A DNA stretch of 64,000 nt from JALYGY01 sp963800975 (GTDB lineage Bacteria; Actinomycetota; Rubrobacteria; Rubrobacterales; Rubrobacteraceae), in NCBI GenBank assembly GCA_963800975.1, contig CAWDDB010000008.1:62001-126000 (forward strand), written 5' to 3'. The notes below the pieces were generated by a model that was not told the DNA's origin, did not search any database, and worked only from the letters and a program-made list of their open reading frames with translations. The position numbers and the translations under genes are program-made. Shown here in pieces: positions 17,924 through 26,790 of this stretch; within the stretch, counting starts at the first letter, position 1, and each line of letters starts with the position of its first letter.

Positions 17924-18844
17924 TTGAAGGTAGCTTTCGCCGGCACCCCCGAGTTCGCCGCCACGATACTGCGCGGCATCGTATCCTCCGTCCACGAAGT
18001 GGGCCTCGTGGTCTCGCAGCCGGACGCCCGCAGGGGGCGCGGCCGCGTCTTGAAGCGTACCCCCGTGGCCGAGCTCGCCCTGAGCCTGGATATTCCCCTG
18101 AGCCAACCGTCCCACATCTCCGAGGTGTCAGCGCAGATCTCGGATCACGACGTCCTCGTCGTTGCGGCCTACGGGCAGATACTGCGCCCCGACACCCTCG
18201 ACGCCGCAAGCCGGGGCGCCTGGAACGTTCACGCCTCGCTCCTGCCAAAGTATCGGGGCGCGGCCCCGATCGAGAGGGCGATCATGGCCGGTGAAAAAAC
18301 GACCGGGGTGACCGTGATTCGTATGGACGAAGGCCTGGACACGGGCCCGATGGCTCTCGACCTACCCGTCGAGATTACGCCAGAGGCTACCGGCGGCGAA
18401 CTTACGGGTCTGCTGGCCGAGGCTGGGGCTAAAGCTATTGTCGAGGTTCTGGATCGGATCGAATCTGGCACCGTCAACCTTGTCGAACAGGACAGTCTAC
18501 TTGCCACTTATGCTGCCAAACTGACGGAAGAGGACTTCGAGATCGAGTGGGGCCATGGGGCTCGGGAGGTCGTGGATCTCGTCCGCGCCCTTTCGCCGCG
18601 TCCGGGCGCGAGGGCGCATCATCCCGCCTACGAGGGCCCCGTGAAGATCTGGCGCGCCCGATCGTCGCACGGCGAGGCCGCCGAGCTTGCGGCAGCCGAG
18701 ATCGGGGTACACAGCGACCAGCTCTTCGTGGGATGCGGTTCCGGGGGGATAGAAGTGCTGGAACTTCAGGTGCCCGGCGGCAGGCGCCTGGCCGCACGGG
18801 AATTCCTGCGTGGTAACGCCCTGGAGGGGGCTTTCCTGCGGTAA
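17924..18844 (+). CDS. fmt: Methionyl-tRNA formyltransferase
   Basis: 306 residues from TTG. KVAFAGTPEFAATIL opens the formyl-transfer Rossmann-like domain, and HASLLPKYRGAAPIERAI carries the folate-binding and catalytic His region. The C-terminal OB-like domain for tRNA follows from ~205. It forms a translation-initiation pair with def. After the stop there is a 151-base gap before the next gene with no clear terminator. Confidence 0.95.
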   Translation: MKVAFAGTPEFAATILRGIVSSVHEVGLVVSQPDARRGRGRVLKRTPVAELALSLDIPLSQPSHISEVSAQISDHDVLVVAAYGQILRPDTLDAASRGAWNVHASLLPKYRGAAPIERAIMAGEKTTGVTVIRMDEGLDTGPMALDLPVEITPEATGGELTGLLAEAGAKAIVEVLDRIESGTVNLVEQDSLLATYAAKLTEEDFEIEWGHGAREVVDLVRALSPRPGARAHHPAYEGPVKIWRARSSHGEAAELAAAEIGVHSDQLFVGCGSGGIEVLELQVPGGRRLAAREFLRGNALEGAFLR

Positions 18845-18995
18845 GCGGCGGTGCGCAAGGCTGCGCGTCGAAGGGCCGCCCGGGATGCCCCGGATGGGCG
18901 CAATCGGCTTGCGACAGTGCTAAACTGCCCGAAGAATCCGGCGAGCGTTTCGACGGGGGAGGACCAAGATAAGAGAGCCCGAAGCAGCCACTTCC

Positions 18996-19631
18996 ATGCC
19001 TGAACCCGAGGTCGAGATGCAGCGTATAGGCTTCGACGACGAAGTGAGGGTAGCGATCGTTGGGGCCGGCGGCTACGGACGGGTCGCCCTGGACGTGCTG
19101 CTTGCCAGCGGTCTAGGGGAGTTGGTACTCGGGTTCTACGACGACGCCCACTCGGCGTTATCGGGTGAGGTAAGGGGCGTTCCCATACTCGGCGACGTGG
19201 GCATGCTCAAGAGCATGTTGTCCGTGGAGCCGGTGCACGTGGTGATGGCGATCACGGACAACGGCGCGAGGCTGAAGGTCGCCAACTCGCTGCGCGCCCT
19301 GGGCGCCCGGTTTCTGACCGTGGTGCACCCTTGCGCATACGTCTCCCAGGCCGCCGTGGTGGGTGACGGGTGTGTGGTGGCGGCAGGCGCCGTCGTGCAT
19401 CCGGACGCGGCCGTGGGCAGCCACTGTTACGTGGGCCCGCACTCTGTCGTGGACCGGGACGCGGAGATTGGGGCGGGTACGTGGGTCTCGGCGGGCAGCG
19501 TCCTCGGGCCCGGCTCTCGCGTCGGCGCCAGGGTCGTTCTCGGACCGAACTCGAGCGTCGAGCGCAAGGCGGTCGTGGCTGGTGACGTGGAGGTAGGGGC
19601 GCTGCGCAGCGTCGAGCGGGAAGGGGGTTGA
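18996..19631 (+). CDS. NeuD/PglD-type hexapeptide acyltransferase
   Basis: 211 residues from ATG. A PglD-like Rossmann N-domain (VAIVGAGGYGRVALDVLLASG) is followed by ~100 residues of left-handed beta-helix hexapeptide repeats (VVGDGCVVAAGAVVHPDA, VGPHSVVDRDAEIGAGT). Such proteins acylate nucleotide-linked amino sugars; the substrate here is unknown. No close ribosome binding site serves this ATG. Instead GGGGGAGGA (18955-18963) sits 5 bases before an in-frame ATA (18969), so the true start may be AUA, adding nine residues. It lies upstream of the pilus genes, hinting at glycan decoration of surface structures, though nothing proves that link. Confidence 0.75.
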   Translation: MPEPEVEMQRIGFDDEVRVAIVGAGGYGRVALDVLLASGLGELVLGFYDDAHSALSGEVRGVPILGDVGMLKSMLSVEPVHVVMAITDNGARLKVANSLRALGARFLTVVHPCAYVSQAAVVGDGCVVAAGAVVHPDAAVGSHCYVGPHSVVDRDAEIGAGTWVSAGSVLGPGSRVGARVVLGPNSSVERKAVVAGDVEVGALRSVEREGG

Positions 19632-19671
19632 GCTCGCGGTTGGGGGGCCGCGCGCGGGAGGTGCTGGGGGC

Positions 19672-20802
19672 GTGGATCGCCTAGGCGGGTTCGGACCAAT
19701 CGGTTCCCGGACCATCGGGCTGGACGTCGACCGGGGCGCCCTCAAGGCCGTCCAGATCTCTAGGAGCGCAGACGCGCTCAGCTTGCGCCACGTCGGTTAC
19801 CATCGGCTGCCGCCCGGTGCCGTGGTCGACGGTGAGGTCGGTGACGCCGACCTGCTTGCCTCGGAGATTCGGGAGTTCTGGTCCTCGCACTCCTTCAGGG
19901 GTAAATCCGTGGTCCTCGGGGTGGCGGGGGGAAGGGTGGTCGTTCGCCTCCTCGATTTCCCGCGCATGGAGCCGGAGGATCTTCAGAGCGCCATAACGTT
20001 CGAGGCCCAGGAGCACATCCCCATGCCGCTCGAGGAAGCCGTCCTCGATTACGTGGTGTTGGGACCGCAGGACGAGGGATCCGACCTCGACCGCATTCTG
20101 CTCGTGGCGGCGCACAGGGAGATGATCGGGGGCTACACCTCGGCGCTGCGGGCGGGTGGCCTGAAGGTGGAGGGGGTAGACGTCAAGGCGCTCGCCCTCA
20201 CCCGTTCTGCGCTCCCCGACACCTTCTTCGACGAGGGCGCCACGCTTCTCCTCGACGTAGGCACCGAGATCACGAACCTTGCGATCACGCAGGGGGAGAC
20301 CCCCACGCTCACCCGCTTTATACCGGTTGGCCTGGACAGGTTCGTCGAGGCCGTGTCCGAGGCCGCGGATCTGCCCGAGGATCAGGCCGAGGGGGAGGCG
20401 TTGAACCCTCGGGTCGGGCTGGGCCACGAGGCGGACGGAGAGGAAATCGACGAGGGGGACGCGCTGGAGGAAGAGGACGGGTTCGACCCCGCCCTCGTCT
20501 ACGACGTGCGCAGGGGGCTGGAGGAGGCGTTGCAGGCGCTGGCCGAGGACGTGCAACGATCCATCGAGTACCATCATTCTCAGCCTGGAACAAGGGAGGT
20601 CAATCAGGCATTCGTTTCCGGAGAAGGGGCCCTGATCCCCGGATTCGACGCCTACCTCGGCGGGCTTCTCGGGTTCGAGGTCCGCCGCGCCCACGCGGCG
20701 GGCAAGCTCGGCGCCAACAAGTCCAACATCTCCGACGAGCAGCTGCGGGCGATGGAGCCTGTGTTGACGGTGGCCCTTGGCCTCGCGATGGAGGACGAAT
20801 GA
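19672..20802 (+). CDS. pilM: Type IV pilus assembly protein PilM
   Basis: 376 residues from GTG. An actin-like ATPase: IGLDVDRGALKAVQI, VLGVAGGRVVVRLLDFPRM, the PilM hallmark ITFEAQEHIPMPLEEAVLDYVVLG, and TLLLDVGTEITNLAIT. An acidic insertion (EADGEEIDEGDALEEEDGF, ~255-273) interrupts the fold and looks lineage-specific. PilM is cytoplasmic and binds the PilN N-terminus to build the inner-membrane alignment complex. It overlaps pilN by 4 bases (ATGA). Confidence 0.92.
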   Translation: MDRLGGFGPIGSRTIGLDVDRGALKAVQISRSADALSLRHVGYHRLPPGAVVDGEVGDADLLASEIREFWSSHSFRGKSVVLGVAGGRVVVRLLDFPRMEPEDLQSAITFEAQEHIPMPLEEAVLDYVVLGPQDEGSDLDRILLVAAHREMIGGYTSALRAGGLKVEGVDVKALALTRSALPDTFFDEGATLLLDVGTEITNLAITQGETPTLTRFIPVGLDRFVEAVSEAADLPEDQAEGEALNPRVGLGHEADGEEIDEGDALEEEDGFDPALVYDVRRGLEEALQALAEDVQRSIEYHHSQPGTREVNQAFVSGEGALIPGFDAYLGGLLGFEVRRAHAAGKLGANKSNISDEQLRAMEPVLTVALGLAMEDE

Positions 20803-21509
20803 GGCGCGTAAACCTCCTGCCGCCCGAAGAGCGCCGCGGTGCCGCCGAAAGGCTGCGCGGTGGGCCCGCTGGCATACTACTCGTCGCCGCCGCCGTCGCG
20901 CTCATCGCCATGGTCGGCGTGTACCTCATCCTTCTCATCCGGCTCAACGGCGTGGAGAACGAGCTGACCTCGCTCCAAGGGCAGATCGCTGAGCAGAACG
21001 ATCGCCTGGTCGAGCTGGCGCCGTACAGGGACCTGCAGGCCCGCCTGGACGCCAAGAAGCCCGTGGCCGACGGCATCTTCAGGACGCGTTTCTTGTGGGG
21101 CGACTTCCTCGAGGGCCTCGCCTTCGTCATACCGGAGAGCACCGCGCTGGAGACCCTCACGGCCGAGGCGGCCCCGGTAAGCGTCGACGCGCCGCCCGAG
21201 CAGCCGCTCGAACCGCCCGGGGCGGTCACCTTTACGGGGATCGCGCTACCGCGCTACCAGAACGTCGCCGACTTCGTGGTGCAGATGAACAATTTGCGGT
21301 TCCTCTCCAACGCCGAGCTCAACTCGGCCGAGCTCGACCGCGAGGCTTTCGCGCAGCCCGCGATCAGCTTCGAGGTCGCCTCCGAGCTGATCACGGTCGT
21401 GGGAGAGAACGGGACGGAGGTCCGGCTCGACACCGGGGTACCGGGCGAGTCCGCCGGCGCCGGCGAGCCCTACCAGGCCCGCGTCCAGCGCCGGGTGGAG
21501 GAGCGGTAG
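20799..21509 (+). CDS. pilN: Type IV pilus assembly protein PilN
   Basis: 236 residues from ATG. The N-terminus MRRVNLLPPEE is the classic PilM-binding motif. A single membrane helix (residues ~27-50) and a coiled coil (LTSLQGQIAEQNDRLVELAPYRDLQARLDA) follow, then a ferredoxin-like region. A Pro-rich linker (VDAPPEQPLEPPG) is present. PilN dimerises with PilO to form the membrane scaffold. It overlaps pilO (TAGTG). Confidence 0.85.
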   Translation: MRRVNLLPPEERRGAAERLRGGPAGILLVAAAVALIAMVGVYLILLIRLNGVENELTSLQGQIAEQNDRLVELAPYRDLQARLDAKKPVADGIFRTRFLWGDFLEGLAFVIPESTALETLTAEAAPVSVDAPPEQPLEPPGAVTFTGIALPRYQNVADFVVQMNNLRFLSNAELNSAELDREAFAQPAISFEVASELITVVGENGTEVRLDTGVPGESAGAGEPYQARVQRRVEER

Positions 21510-22144
21510 TGGGCCGCAACGAGCGCAGGTTGCTCCTGGTCGGGGCGGGCGCGATCGTGCTCGTGGTGGTGGCCTACTCGCTGTTATTGTTGGGGCCGCT
21601 GATGGGTCGCCTGGACGCGAGCGCCCAGGAACGCGATGCCAGGGAGGCGCAACTCGAGAACCTTGAGCAGGACGTGGCCGAGCTCGAGGCGATCCAGCGC
21701 AACGCCCCGGAGACCGAGCGCCAGCTGCTGGAGTACAGCAAGCGCATCCCGACCCAGCCGCAGATCGAGACGCTCCTCATCCAGATAGAGGAGGTGGCGG
21801 ACGCCTCGGGCGTAACCCAGCTCTCGATAGAGCCAGGGAACCCGGCGCCGCCGCCCGGGGGTGGCGATTACTCCGTCGTGCCGATTACAATGTCCTTCGA
21901 AGGCACCTACGAGCAGCTCGTGGACTTTCTGCGCAGGACCGGCGAACTGGCCAGGCTGGTGACGGTCAACGGGCTGACCTACGAGGAGGCGACGCGGGAG
22001 GGTACCACCCTGCAGGAGATCGAGCAGGTGCTTGAGGTCGAGATAGAGGCCGAGGTGTACTTCCAGCCATCCGTCGGGCCTTCCGAGGTCCCGTCTGGGG
22101 ACGCTCCGACGGCCCCCGAACCGGAGGAGACTGATGCTCCGTAG
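21509..22144 (+). CDS. pilO: Type IV pilus assembly protein PilO
   Basis: 211 residues from GTG at 21509, sharing its first base with the pilN stop; the frame is open upstream only as a shadow. A membrane helix (residues ~8-31), a coiled coil (REAQLENLEQDVAELEAI) and a ferredoxin-like domain (PITMSFEGTYEQLVDFLRRTGEL) match PilO. It should pair with PilN. The tail is acidic and Pro-rich. It overlaps the next gene by 11 bases. Confidence 0.85.
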   Translation: MGRNERRLLLVGAGAIVLVVVAYSLLLLGPLMGRLDASAQERDAREAQLENLEQDVAELEAIQRNAPETERQLLEYSKRIPTQPQIETLLIQIEEVADASGVTQLSIEPGNPAPPPGGGDYSVVPITMSFEGTYEQLVDFLRRTGELARLVTVNGLTYEEATREGTTLQEIEQVLEVEIEAEVYFQPSVGPSEVPSGDAPTAPEPEETDAP

Positions 22145-22841
22145 GGTGGGGGAGTCGTTTCTCGGCGCGGGACGTCGGGTTGGCAGCTTCGGCTCGGGGG
22201 TCGTCGACACCTTCTTGCGCGACAACAAGGTCATTCCGGTCGTGCTGGCACTGCTCGCCCTCGTCGTCTTCGCCTGGATAGTGGCGGGCGCGATGCTCGG
22301 CGGTCCCCAGGGGGAGCCCGTCTCGAACAGGGCGCAGGTGGCCCAGGCAGAGGACCCAGGCGCCTCGGACCCGCCCGCTCCCGAGGTGGACAACCCGAAC
22401 GTCGACTCCTACGCGGCCTACCAGTTCAAGGACCCCTTCAGGCAGCTGGTGGCCCCGGCCGAGACCACCACGACGACCACGCCAACCACCGTGCCGGCCA
22501 CCACGCCGGCCACGACCCCGACCCCAACGACGACCCCGACCACCACGCCGACAGACGACCCCGCGGGCGGAGATGACGGCGGCGGGGATCCGAGCCTGAC
22601 CGGATCCGACTCAGACGGCGACGGTCTCTCCGACCGGAGGGAGTTCGATCTCGGCCTCGACCCGGCGAACCCGGACTCCGATGGGGACGGTACCCTCGAC
22701 GGTCAGGACGACGAGGCGAGCGGGCGTGGCGACGCGGGCGACGCCGGGGAAGACGGCCGGGGCGACGGACCCAGGAGTGGCGATGGTGGGCGCGCGACGC
22801 GAGATCTGCCCGAGAGCGGGGGTAGGGTTCCCTCCCCCTAG
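22134..22841 (+). CDS. Membrane protein with Thr/Pro stalk and calcium-binding Asp repeats
   Basis: 235 residues from ATG inside the end of pilO. One membrane helix (~34-56) is followed by a spacer containing YQFKDPFRQLV, a Thr/Pro-rich stalk (~108-140), and then two thrombospondin type 3-like repeats (DSDGDGLSDRREFDLGLDPANPDSDGDG) expected to bind calcium. The tail is Gly/Asp/Arg-rich. Its slot after pilM-N-O is where pilP usually sits, and the FKDPF motif is reminiscent of PilP, but the rest is unlike it. It may be an extracytoplasmic pilus-alignment partner. Confidence 0.65.
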   Translation: MLRRVGESFLGAGRRVGSFGSGVVDTFLRDNKVIPVVLALLALVVFAWIVAGAMLGGPQGEPVSNRAQVAQAEDPGASDPPAPEVDNPNVDSYAAYQFKDPFRQLVAPAETTTTTTPTTVPATTPATTPTPTTTPTTTPTDDPAGGDDGGGDPSLTGSDSDGDGLSDRREFDLGLDPANPDSDGDGTLDGQDDEASGRGDAGDAGEDGRGDGPRSGDGGRATRDLPESGGRVPSP

Positions 22842-22937
22842 GCGGCGTCCGTCGCGGGCCGTACGGGCAGAAACCGGTGTTTTGTATTAGCCTCTGCGAG
22901 GTTGTCGGAGGCGCTGTTTGGAGAGGTTGCGGTTACG

Positions 22938-24107
22938 GTGAGATTCGGTTTTTCGACCGCGGGTGAGTCGCACGGGCCCGGCGGGGTGGTTCTGGTCCAC
23001 GGGGTGCCCGCGGGCCTCGGGCTCCTGGCCGCCGATGTCGACCGGGACCTGTCGAGGCGGCAGAAGGGCTACGGCAGGGGCGGCAGGCAGAAGATAGAGA
23101 CGGACGAGGTCGAGTTTATCGGAGGGGTGCGCCACGGCGTCACGCTGGGTTCCCCCGTCGCGATGCTCATCCGCAACGATGACTACGCGAACTGGCGGGA
23201 CCGCATGTCCCCCGAACCCGTCGAGAAACCGCCCGACCCGATCACGCTCCCGCGTCCTGGTCACGCCGACCTGGCGGGGATGCAGAAGTACGCCTTCGAC
23301 GACCTGCGCAACGTGCTCGAGCGCTCGAGCGCCCGGGAGACCGCTGCCCGTGTCGCGGCCGGCGGGGTTGCAAGGAAGCTCCTGGCCGAGTTCGGCGTCG
23401 ACATCCGTAGCGCGGTCTACCGCATAGGCGGGGTGGCCTATCCCAAGGAGCGGGCCGCCCTCGACGCGGCCAAGTCCGACGAGTCCGAGGTGCGCTGCCC
23501 CGACCCGGACGTCTCGGAGAAGATGAAGGCCGAGATAGACGCCGCCAGGCACGCGCGCGACGCGCTGGGCGGGGAGTTCGTCGTGGTGGCGGAGGGCTGC
23601 CCGCCTGGCCTGGGCTCCTACGTTGACTGGCGCGACAAGCTCGACGCGCGGCTAGCCGCCGCGGTCATGTCCATAAACGCCATAAAGGGCGTCGAGTTCG
23701 GCATGGGTTTCCACCTCGCGGCCCGCCGCTCCAGCGAGGTTCAGGACGAGATCCTGCCTGGCGAGGATCACCCCGCGCGGGCCAGCAACCGGCTGGGCGG
23801 CCTCGAGGGAGGCATGACCAACGGCGAGCCGGTCGTGGTCGCGGCGGCCATGAAGCCGATCTCGACCATCTCCAGAACTTTACGCACCGTGGACCTCTCG
23901 ACGGGAGAGCCCGCGCGGGCCTTCAAGGAGCGCGCCGACTCGTGCGCCGTGCCGGCGGCTGCCGTTATCGGGGAGTCCATGGTGGCCGTGGTGCTGGCCG
24001 AGGCTTTCCTGGAGAAGTTCGGCGCGGACAACATGACGGATATCAGGGCCGCCCACGACTCCTATATCGAGCGCATAAAGTCCACTGGCCGCGGGGAGCG
24101 GACCTGA
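22938..24107 (+). CDS. aroC: Chorismate synthase
   Basis: 389 residues from GTG at 22938, giving the standard start RFGFSTAGESHGPG; upstream in-frame codons are unconserved. DRDLSRRQKGYGRGGRQKIETDEVEFIGG, the RPGHADLAGMQKY region and GGMTNGEPVVVAAAMKP are diagnostic. It converts EPSP to chorismate using reduced FMN. It heads aroC-aroK-aroB-aroQ; aroA is about 17 kb away at 41213 with cmk. The 96-base gap before it holds no clear promoter. Confidence 0.96.
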   Translation: MRFGFSTAGESHGPGGVVLVHGVPAGLGLLAADVDRDLSRRQKGYGRGGRQKIETDEVEFIGGVRHGVTLGSPVAMLIRNDDYANWRDRMSPEPVEKPPDPITLPRPGHADLAGMQKYAFDDLRNVLERSSARETAARVAAGGVARKLLAEFGVDIRSAVYRIGGVAYPKERAALDAAKSDESEVRCPDPDVSEKMKAEIDAARHARDALGGEFVVVAEGCPPGLGSYVDWRDKLDARLAAAVMSINAIKGVEFGMGFHLAARRSSEVQDEILPGEDHPARASNRLGGLEGGMTNGEPVVVAAAMKPISTISRTLRTVDLSTGEPARAFKERADSCAVPAAAVIGESMVAVVLAEAFLEKFGADNMTDIRAAHDSYIERIKSTGRGERT

Positions 24108-24111
24108 AAGC

Positions 24112-24615
24112 TTGCGCGGACCGGTCGCCATCGTGGGCTACATGGGCAGCGGCAAGACCACCGTCGGCCGCATCCTCGCCCGCGAGCTTGGCTGGGACTT
24201 CGTGGACCTGGACCGGGAGATCTCGCGCCGCGCCGGGCGAACGATTCGGGAGATCTTCGAGGCTTCCGGCGAGGAACGATTCCGCGATCTGGAACACCTG
24301 GCGCTGCGCGACGCGCTCGGCGCCGGCGCCGAGCGCGTGGTCGCCTGCGGCGGCGGCATTATCTTGCGACCGGAGAACCGCGAGCTGCTCGCGCGCGTCC
24401 CGACCGTGTTTTTGCGGGCAGACACCGAGATCCTGTTCGGCAGGACCAGGGACGCGAGGCGCCCGCTCAGGGCCGCGTCCTTCGAGGAGTTCGAACGGCG
24501 CTACCGGGCGCGCCTGCCGCTCTACGAGGAGGTCGCGGACGTGCGGTTCGCCGCGGACGGGCGGGGACCTCGAGTGCTGGCGGAGGAGATAAAGCGGTGG
24601 GTCTCGGACGCGTAG
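24112..24615 (+). CDS. aroK: Shikimate kinase
   Basis: 167 residues from TTG. P-loop GYMGSGKTTVGRIL, shikimate-binding DFVDLDREISRRAGRTIREIFEASGEERFRDLE, VVACGGGIILRPENRE and the lid Arg in ARRPLRA are all present. It phosphorylates shikimate at O3. It overlaps aroB by 19 bases. Confidence 0.95.
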   Translation: MRGPVAIVGYMGSGKTTVGRILARELGWDFVDLDREISRRAGRTIREIFEASGEERFRDLEHLALRDALGAGAERVVACGGGIILRPENRELLARVPTVFLRADTEILFGRTRDARRPLRAASFEEFERRYRARLPLYEEVADVRFAADGRGPRVLAEEIKRWVSDA

Positions 24616-25682
24616 AGGTTGCGGTCGCCCCGCCCTACCCGGTCGTGGTCGGGGCCGGGCTCGAGCTTGGAGATGTCGTCTCCGGCGAGGCGCGGCCTGG
24701 GCTAGCCGCGATCCTCACCGACTCCGAGGTCGGACCGCTGCACGCGCCCGCCCTTGAACGCGCCCTCAAGGATGCCGGGTGGCGGGTCGCCGAGCTTACC
24801 GAGGTGGCCGCCGGGGAGCGCTCCAAGGGACTCGCGACCTACGGCGAGGTTGTCGGAAGGCTCGCCCGCGCCGGGGTAACGCGGGACGCGACGCTCTTCG
24901 CCCTCGGGGGCGGGGTGGTGGGGGACCTGGGCGGGTTCGTGGCGGCGACCTACGCGCGCGGCATCGACCTGGTCGTGCTCCCCACGTCGCTTTTGGCCAT
25001 GGTGGACAGCGCCGTGGGTGGCAAGGCCGGCGTGGACCTCCCGGAGGGCAAGAACCTGGTCGGGGCTTTCGTGCGCCCGCGCCTAGTCGCGGCAGACCTC
25101 AGGTGGCTGGAGACCCTACCCGACCGGGAGATTTCGGGCGGTCTTGCTGAGGTCGTCAAGATGGGCCTGCTGGCTGGCGGGGGCTACTTCGACGCCCTCG
25201 AGGCCCTTGGGCAGGCGAGGGAGCGGGAGCCGGAGGCGCTACGGGACTTGATACTGCACTCCGTCCGCTTCAAGGCAGGCGTGGTGGCCGAGGACGAGCT
25301 GGAGTCGGGGAGGAGGACCATCCTGAATTACGGGCACACCATAGGGCACGGCCTCGAGGCGGCCAGCGACTACGGCCTGCGGCACGGCGAAGCGGTCGCC
25401 GCGGGGATGCTCGCCGCCGCGCACCTGGCCCGTTCGAAGCTGGGGGTAGACCTGGTGCCGTTGCATGCCGAGCTTCTTGGCCTGGCTGGCCTCCCGACCC
25501 GGGCGCCAGCCGTCGACCCCGAGCGGGTACTGGCGGCCATGGGCCGGGACAAGAAGCGGCGCCTGAGCGGCGGAGACGAGGCGCACCGATTCGTTCTCCT
25601 CGAGGGTGTGGGCCGTCCCGTGTGGGACGTGCCGGTAGGGGAGCACGAAGCCCGACAAGCGATCGAGGCCGTCGTTGGCTAG
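24597..25682 (+). CDS. aroB: 3-dehydroquinate synthase
   Basis: 361 residues from GTG with a ribosome binding site (GGAGGAG) ahead. FALGGGVVGDLGGFVAATYARGIDLVVLPTSLLAMVDSAVGGKAGVD, EVVKMGLL and NYGHTIGHGLEAASDYGLRHGEAVAAGM hold the NAD and metal sites. It cyclises DAHP to 3-dehydroquinate. No aroF/G-type DAHP synthase is in the window. It overlaps aroQ by 8 bases. Confidence 0.95.
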   Translation: MGLGRVEVAVAPPYPVVVGAGLELGDVVSGEARPGLAAILTDSEVGPLHAPALERALKDAGWRVAELTEVAAGERSKGLATYGEVVGRLARAGVTRDATLFALGGGVVGDLGGFVAATYARGIDLVVLPTSLLAMVDSAVGGKAGVDLPEGKNLVGAFVRPRLVAADLRWLETLPDREISGGLAEVVKMGLLAGGGYFDALEALGQAREREPEALRDLILHSVRFKAGVVAEDELESGRRTILNYGHTIGHGLEAASDYGLRHGEAVAAGMLAAAHLARSKLGVDLVPLHAELLGLAGLPTRAPAVDPERVLAAMGRDKKRRLSGGDEAHRFVLLEGVGRPVWDVPVGEHEARQAIEAVVG

Positions 25683-26094
25683 GGTATTCGTGCTCAACGG
25701 CGTGAACCTGGGCACGCTGGGCGAGCGCCGCCCCGAGGTATACGGCTCGCAGACGCTGGCGGAGATCGAGGATCGCCTGCGCCGCGAGTTCCCGGAAGTC
25801 GGGATCGAATTTCGCCAGACGGACTCGGAGGGCGAGTTCGTGGCCTGGATCCGGGAATCGGCCGGCTCGGACGGGCTCGTGGTCAACCCGGGGGCCTGGT
25901 CGCACTACTCGTACGCGTTGCACGATGCCCTGGAGGCCCTCTCCGTGCCGAAGGTCGAGGTGCACCTCTCGAACGTGCACGCCAGGGAAGCGTGGAGGCG
26001 CGTATCGGTCGTCTCGCCGGCCGTCGACGCGGTCGTCGCCGGTATGGGTCCGTCCGGGTACGCGGCGGCCGTCGGGTTCCTGCTTGGACGGTAG
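25675..26094 (+). CDS. aroQ: 3-dehydroquinate dehydratase, type II
   Basis: 139 residues from TTG. VLNGVNLGTLGERRPEVYG carries the catalytic Tyr and Arg loop; NPGAWSHYSYALHDALEAL and VEVHLSNVHAREAWRR carry the Asn, His and Arg of type II (dodecameric) enzymes. It dehydrates 3-dehydroquinate to 3-dehydroshikimate. It is the last gene of the cluster; aroE is not seen here. Confidence 0.93.
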   Translation: MARVFVLNGVNLGTLGERRPEVYGSQTLAEIEDRLRREFPEVGIEFRQTDSEGEFVAWIRESAGSDGLVVNPGAWSHYSYALHDALEALSVPKVEVHLSNVHAREAWRRVSVVSPAVDAVVAGMGPSGYAAAVGFLLGR

Positions 26095-26127
26095 AGGTTT
26101 CTTGGGCCTGGTTAGTCAGGCAGGCTC

Positions 26128-26156
26128 TTCGGACGGGCGCGAATCTGTGCGATAAT
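26128..26156 (+). promoter_or_regulatory. Possible promoter of efp
   Basis: GATAAT (26151-26156) is one base from the -10 consensus and lies 17 bases after TTCGGA (26128-26133), a weak -35. It stands out in the 135-base gap between aroQ and efp and would give a leader of about 65 bases. Confidence 0.45.
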
Positions 26157-26229
26157 ATCGCGGCGTCCGCGCCGGTTCCGAGGTGCGTCGTATCGCGGCG
26201 ACGAGGCGTATCGAAGGGAAGTTTTTGGC

Positions 26230-26787
26230 ATGATATCCACCAACCAGTTCAGGAACGGTAGCGCCATTAGGGTAGATGGCAAGCGGTTCACCATCCTCTT
26301 TTTCCAGCACGTCAAGCCGGGGAAGGGCGCGGCGTTCGTCAGGACCCGGCTCAGGAACCTTGACACGGGTGCCGTGGTAGAGAAGACGTTCAGGGCCGGG
26401 GAGAAGCTCGAGGGCGTCCGAACCCAGACGAGGGCGATGACCTACCTCTACAGGGACGGGGACCTGCTGCACTTCATGGACTCCGAGACGTTCGACCAGC
26501 TCGCGGTGCCGGTCGAGGTCGTCGGTGATGCCGTCGGCTACATCGCGCCCAACGGAACGGCGAGCGTGCTCTCGGCGGACGGGGAGGTCGTGAGCGTGGA
26601 GCCGCCGGCCCACGTCGACCTCGAGGTTGCCGAGACGGACCCCGGGCTCAAGGGGGATACGGCGACGGGGGGCAGCAAGCCGGCGACGCTGGAGACGGGC
26701 GTGGTCGTCCAGGTGCCCCTATTCGTGAACGTCGGCGAGAGGGTCAGGGTGGACACGAGAACCAACGAGTACCTGACGAGGGTCTGA
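26230..26787 (+). CDS. efp: Translation elongation factor P
   Basis: 185 residues from ATG. Three OB-like domains: the KOW-like N-domain (ISTNQFRNGSAIRVDGKRFTILFFQHVKPGKGAAFVRTRLRNL), middle domain (TYLYRDGDLLHFMDSETFDQ) and C-domain (VPLFVNVGERVRVDTRTNEYLTRV). The KPGKGAAFVR loop carries the Lys that enters the ribosome near the P site. EF-P relieves stalling at polyproline stretches, which is relevant to the proline-rich peptide at 49545. It is followed after 3 bases by nusB. Confidence 0.96.
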   Translation: MISTNQFRNGSAIRVDGKRFTILFFQHVKPGKGAAFVRTRLRNLDTGAVVEKTFRAGEKLEGVRTQTRAMTYLYRDGDLLHFMDSETFDQLAVPVEVVGDAVGYIAPNGTASVLSADGEVVSVEPPAHVDLEVAETDPGLKGDTATGGSKPATLETGVVVQVPLFVNVGERVRVDTRTNEYLTRV

Positions 26788-26790
26788 ACG

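Noticed and set aside
18909..18926. TTGCGA and TAAACT as a promoter for the NeuD-like gene
   Set aside because: The two hexamers are only 6 bases apart and no other -35 fits.
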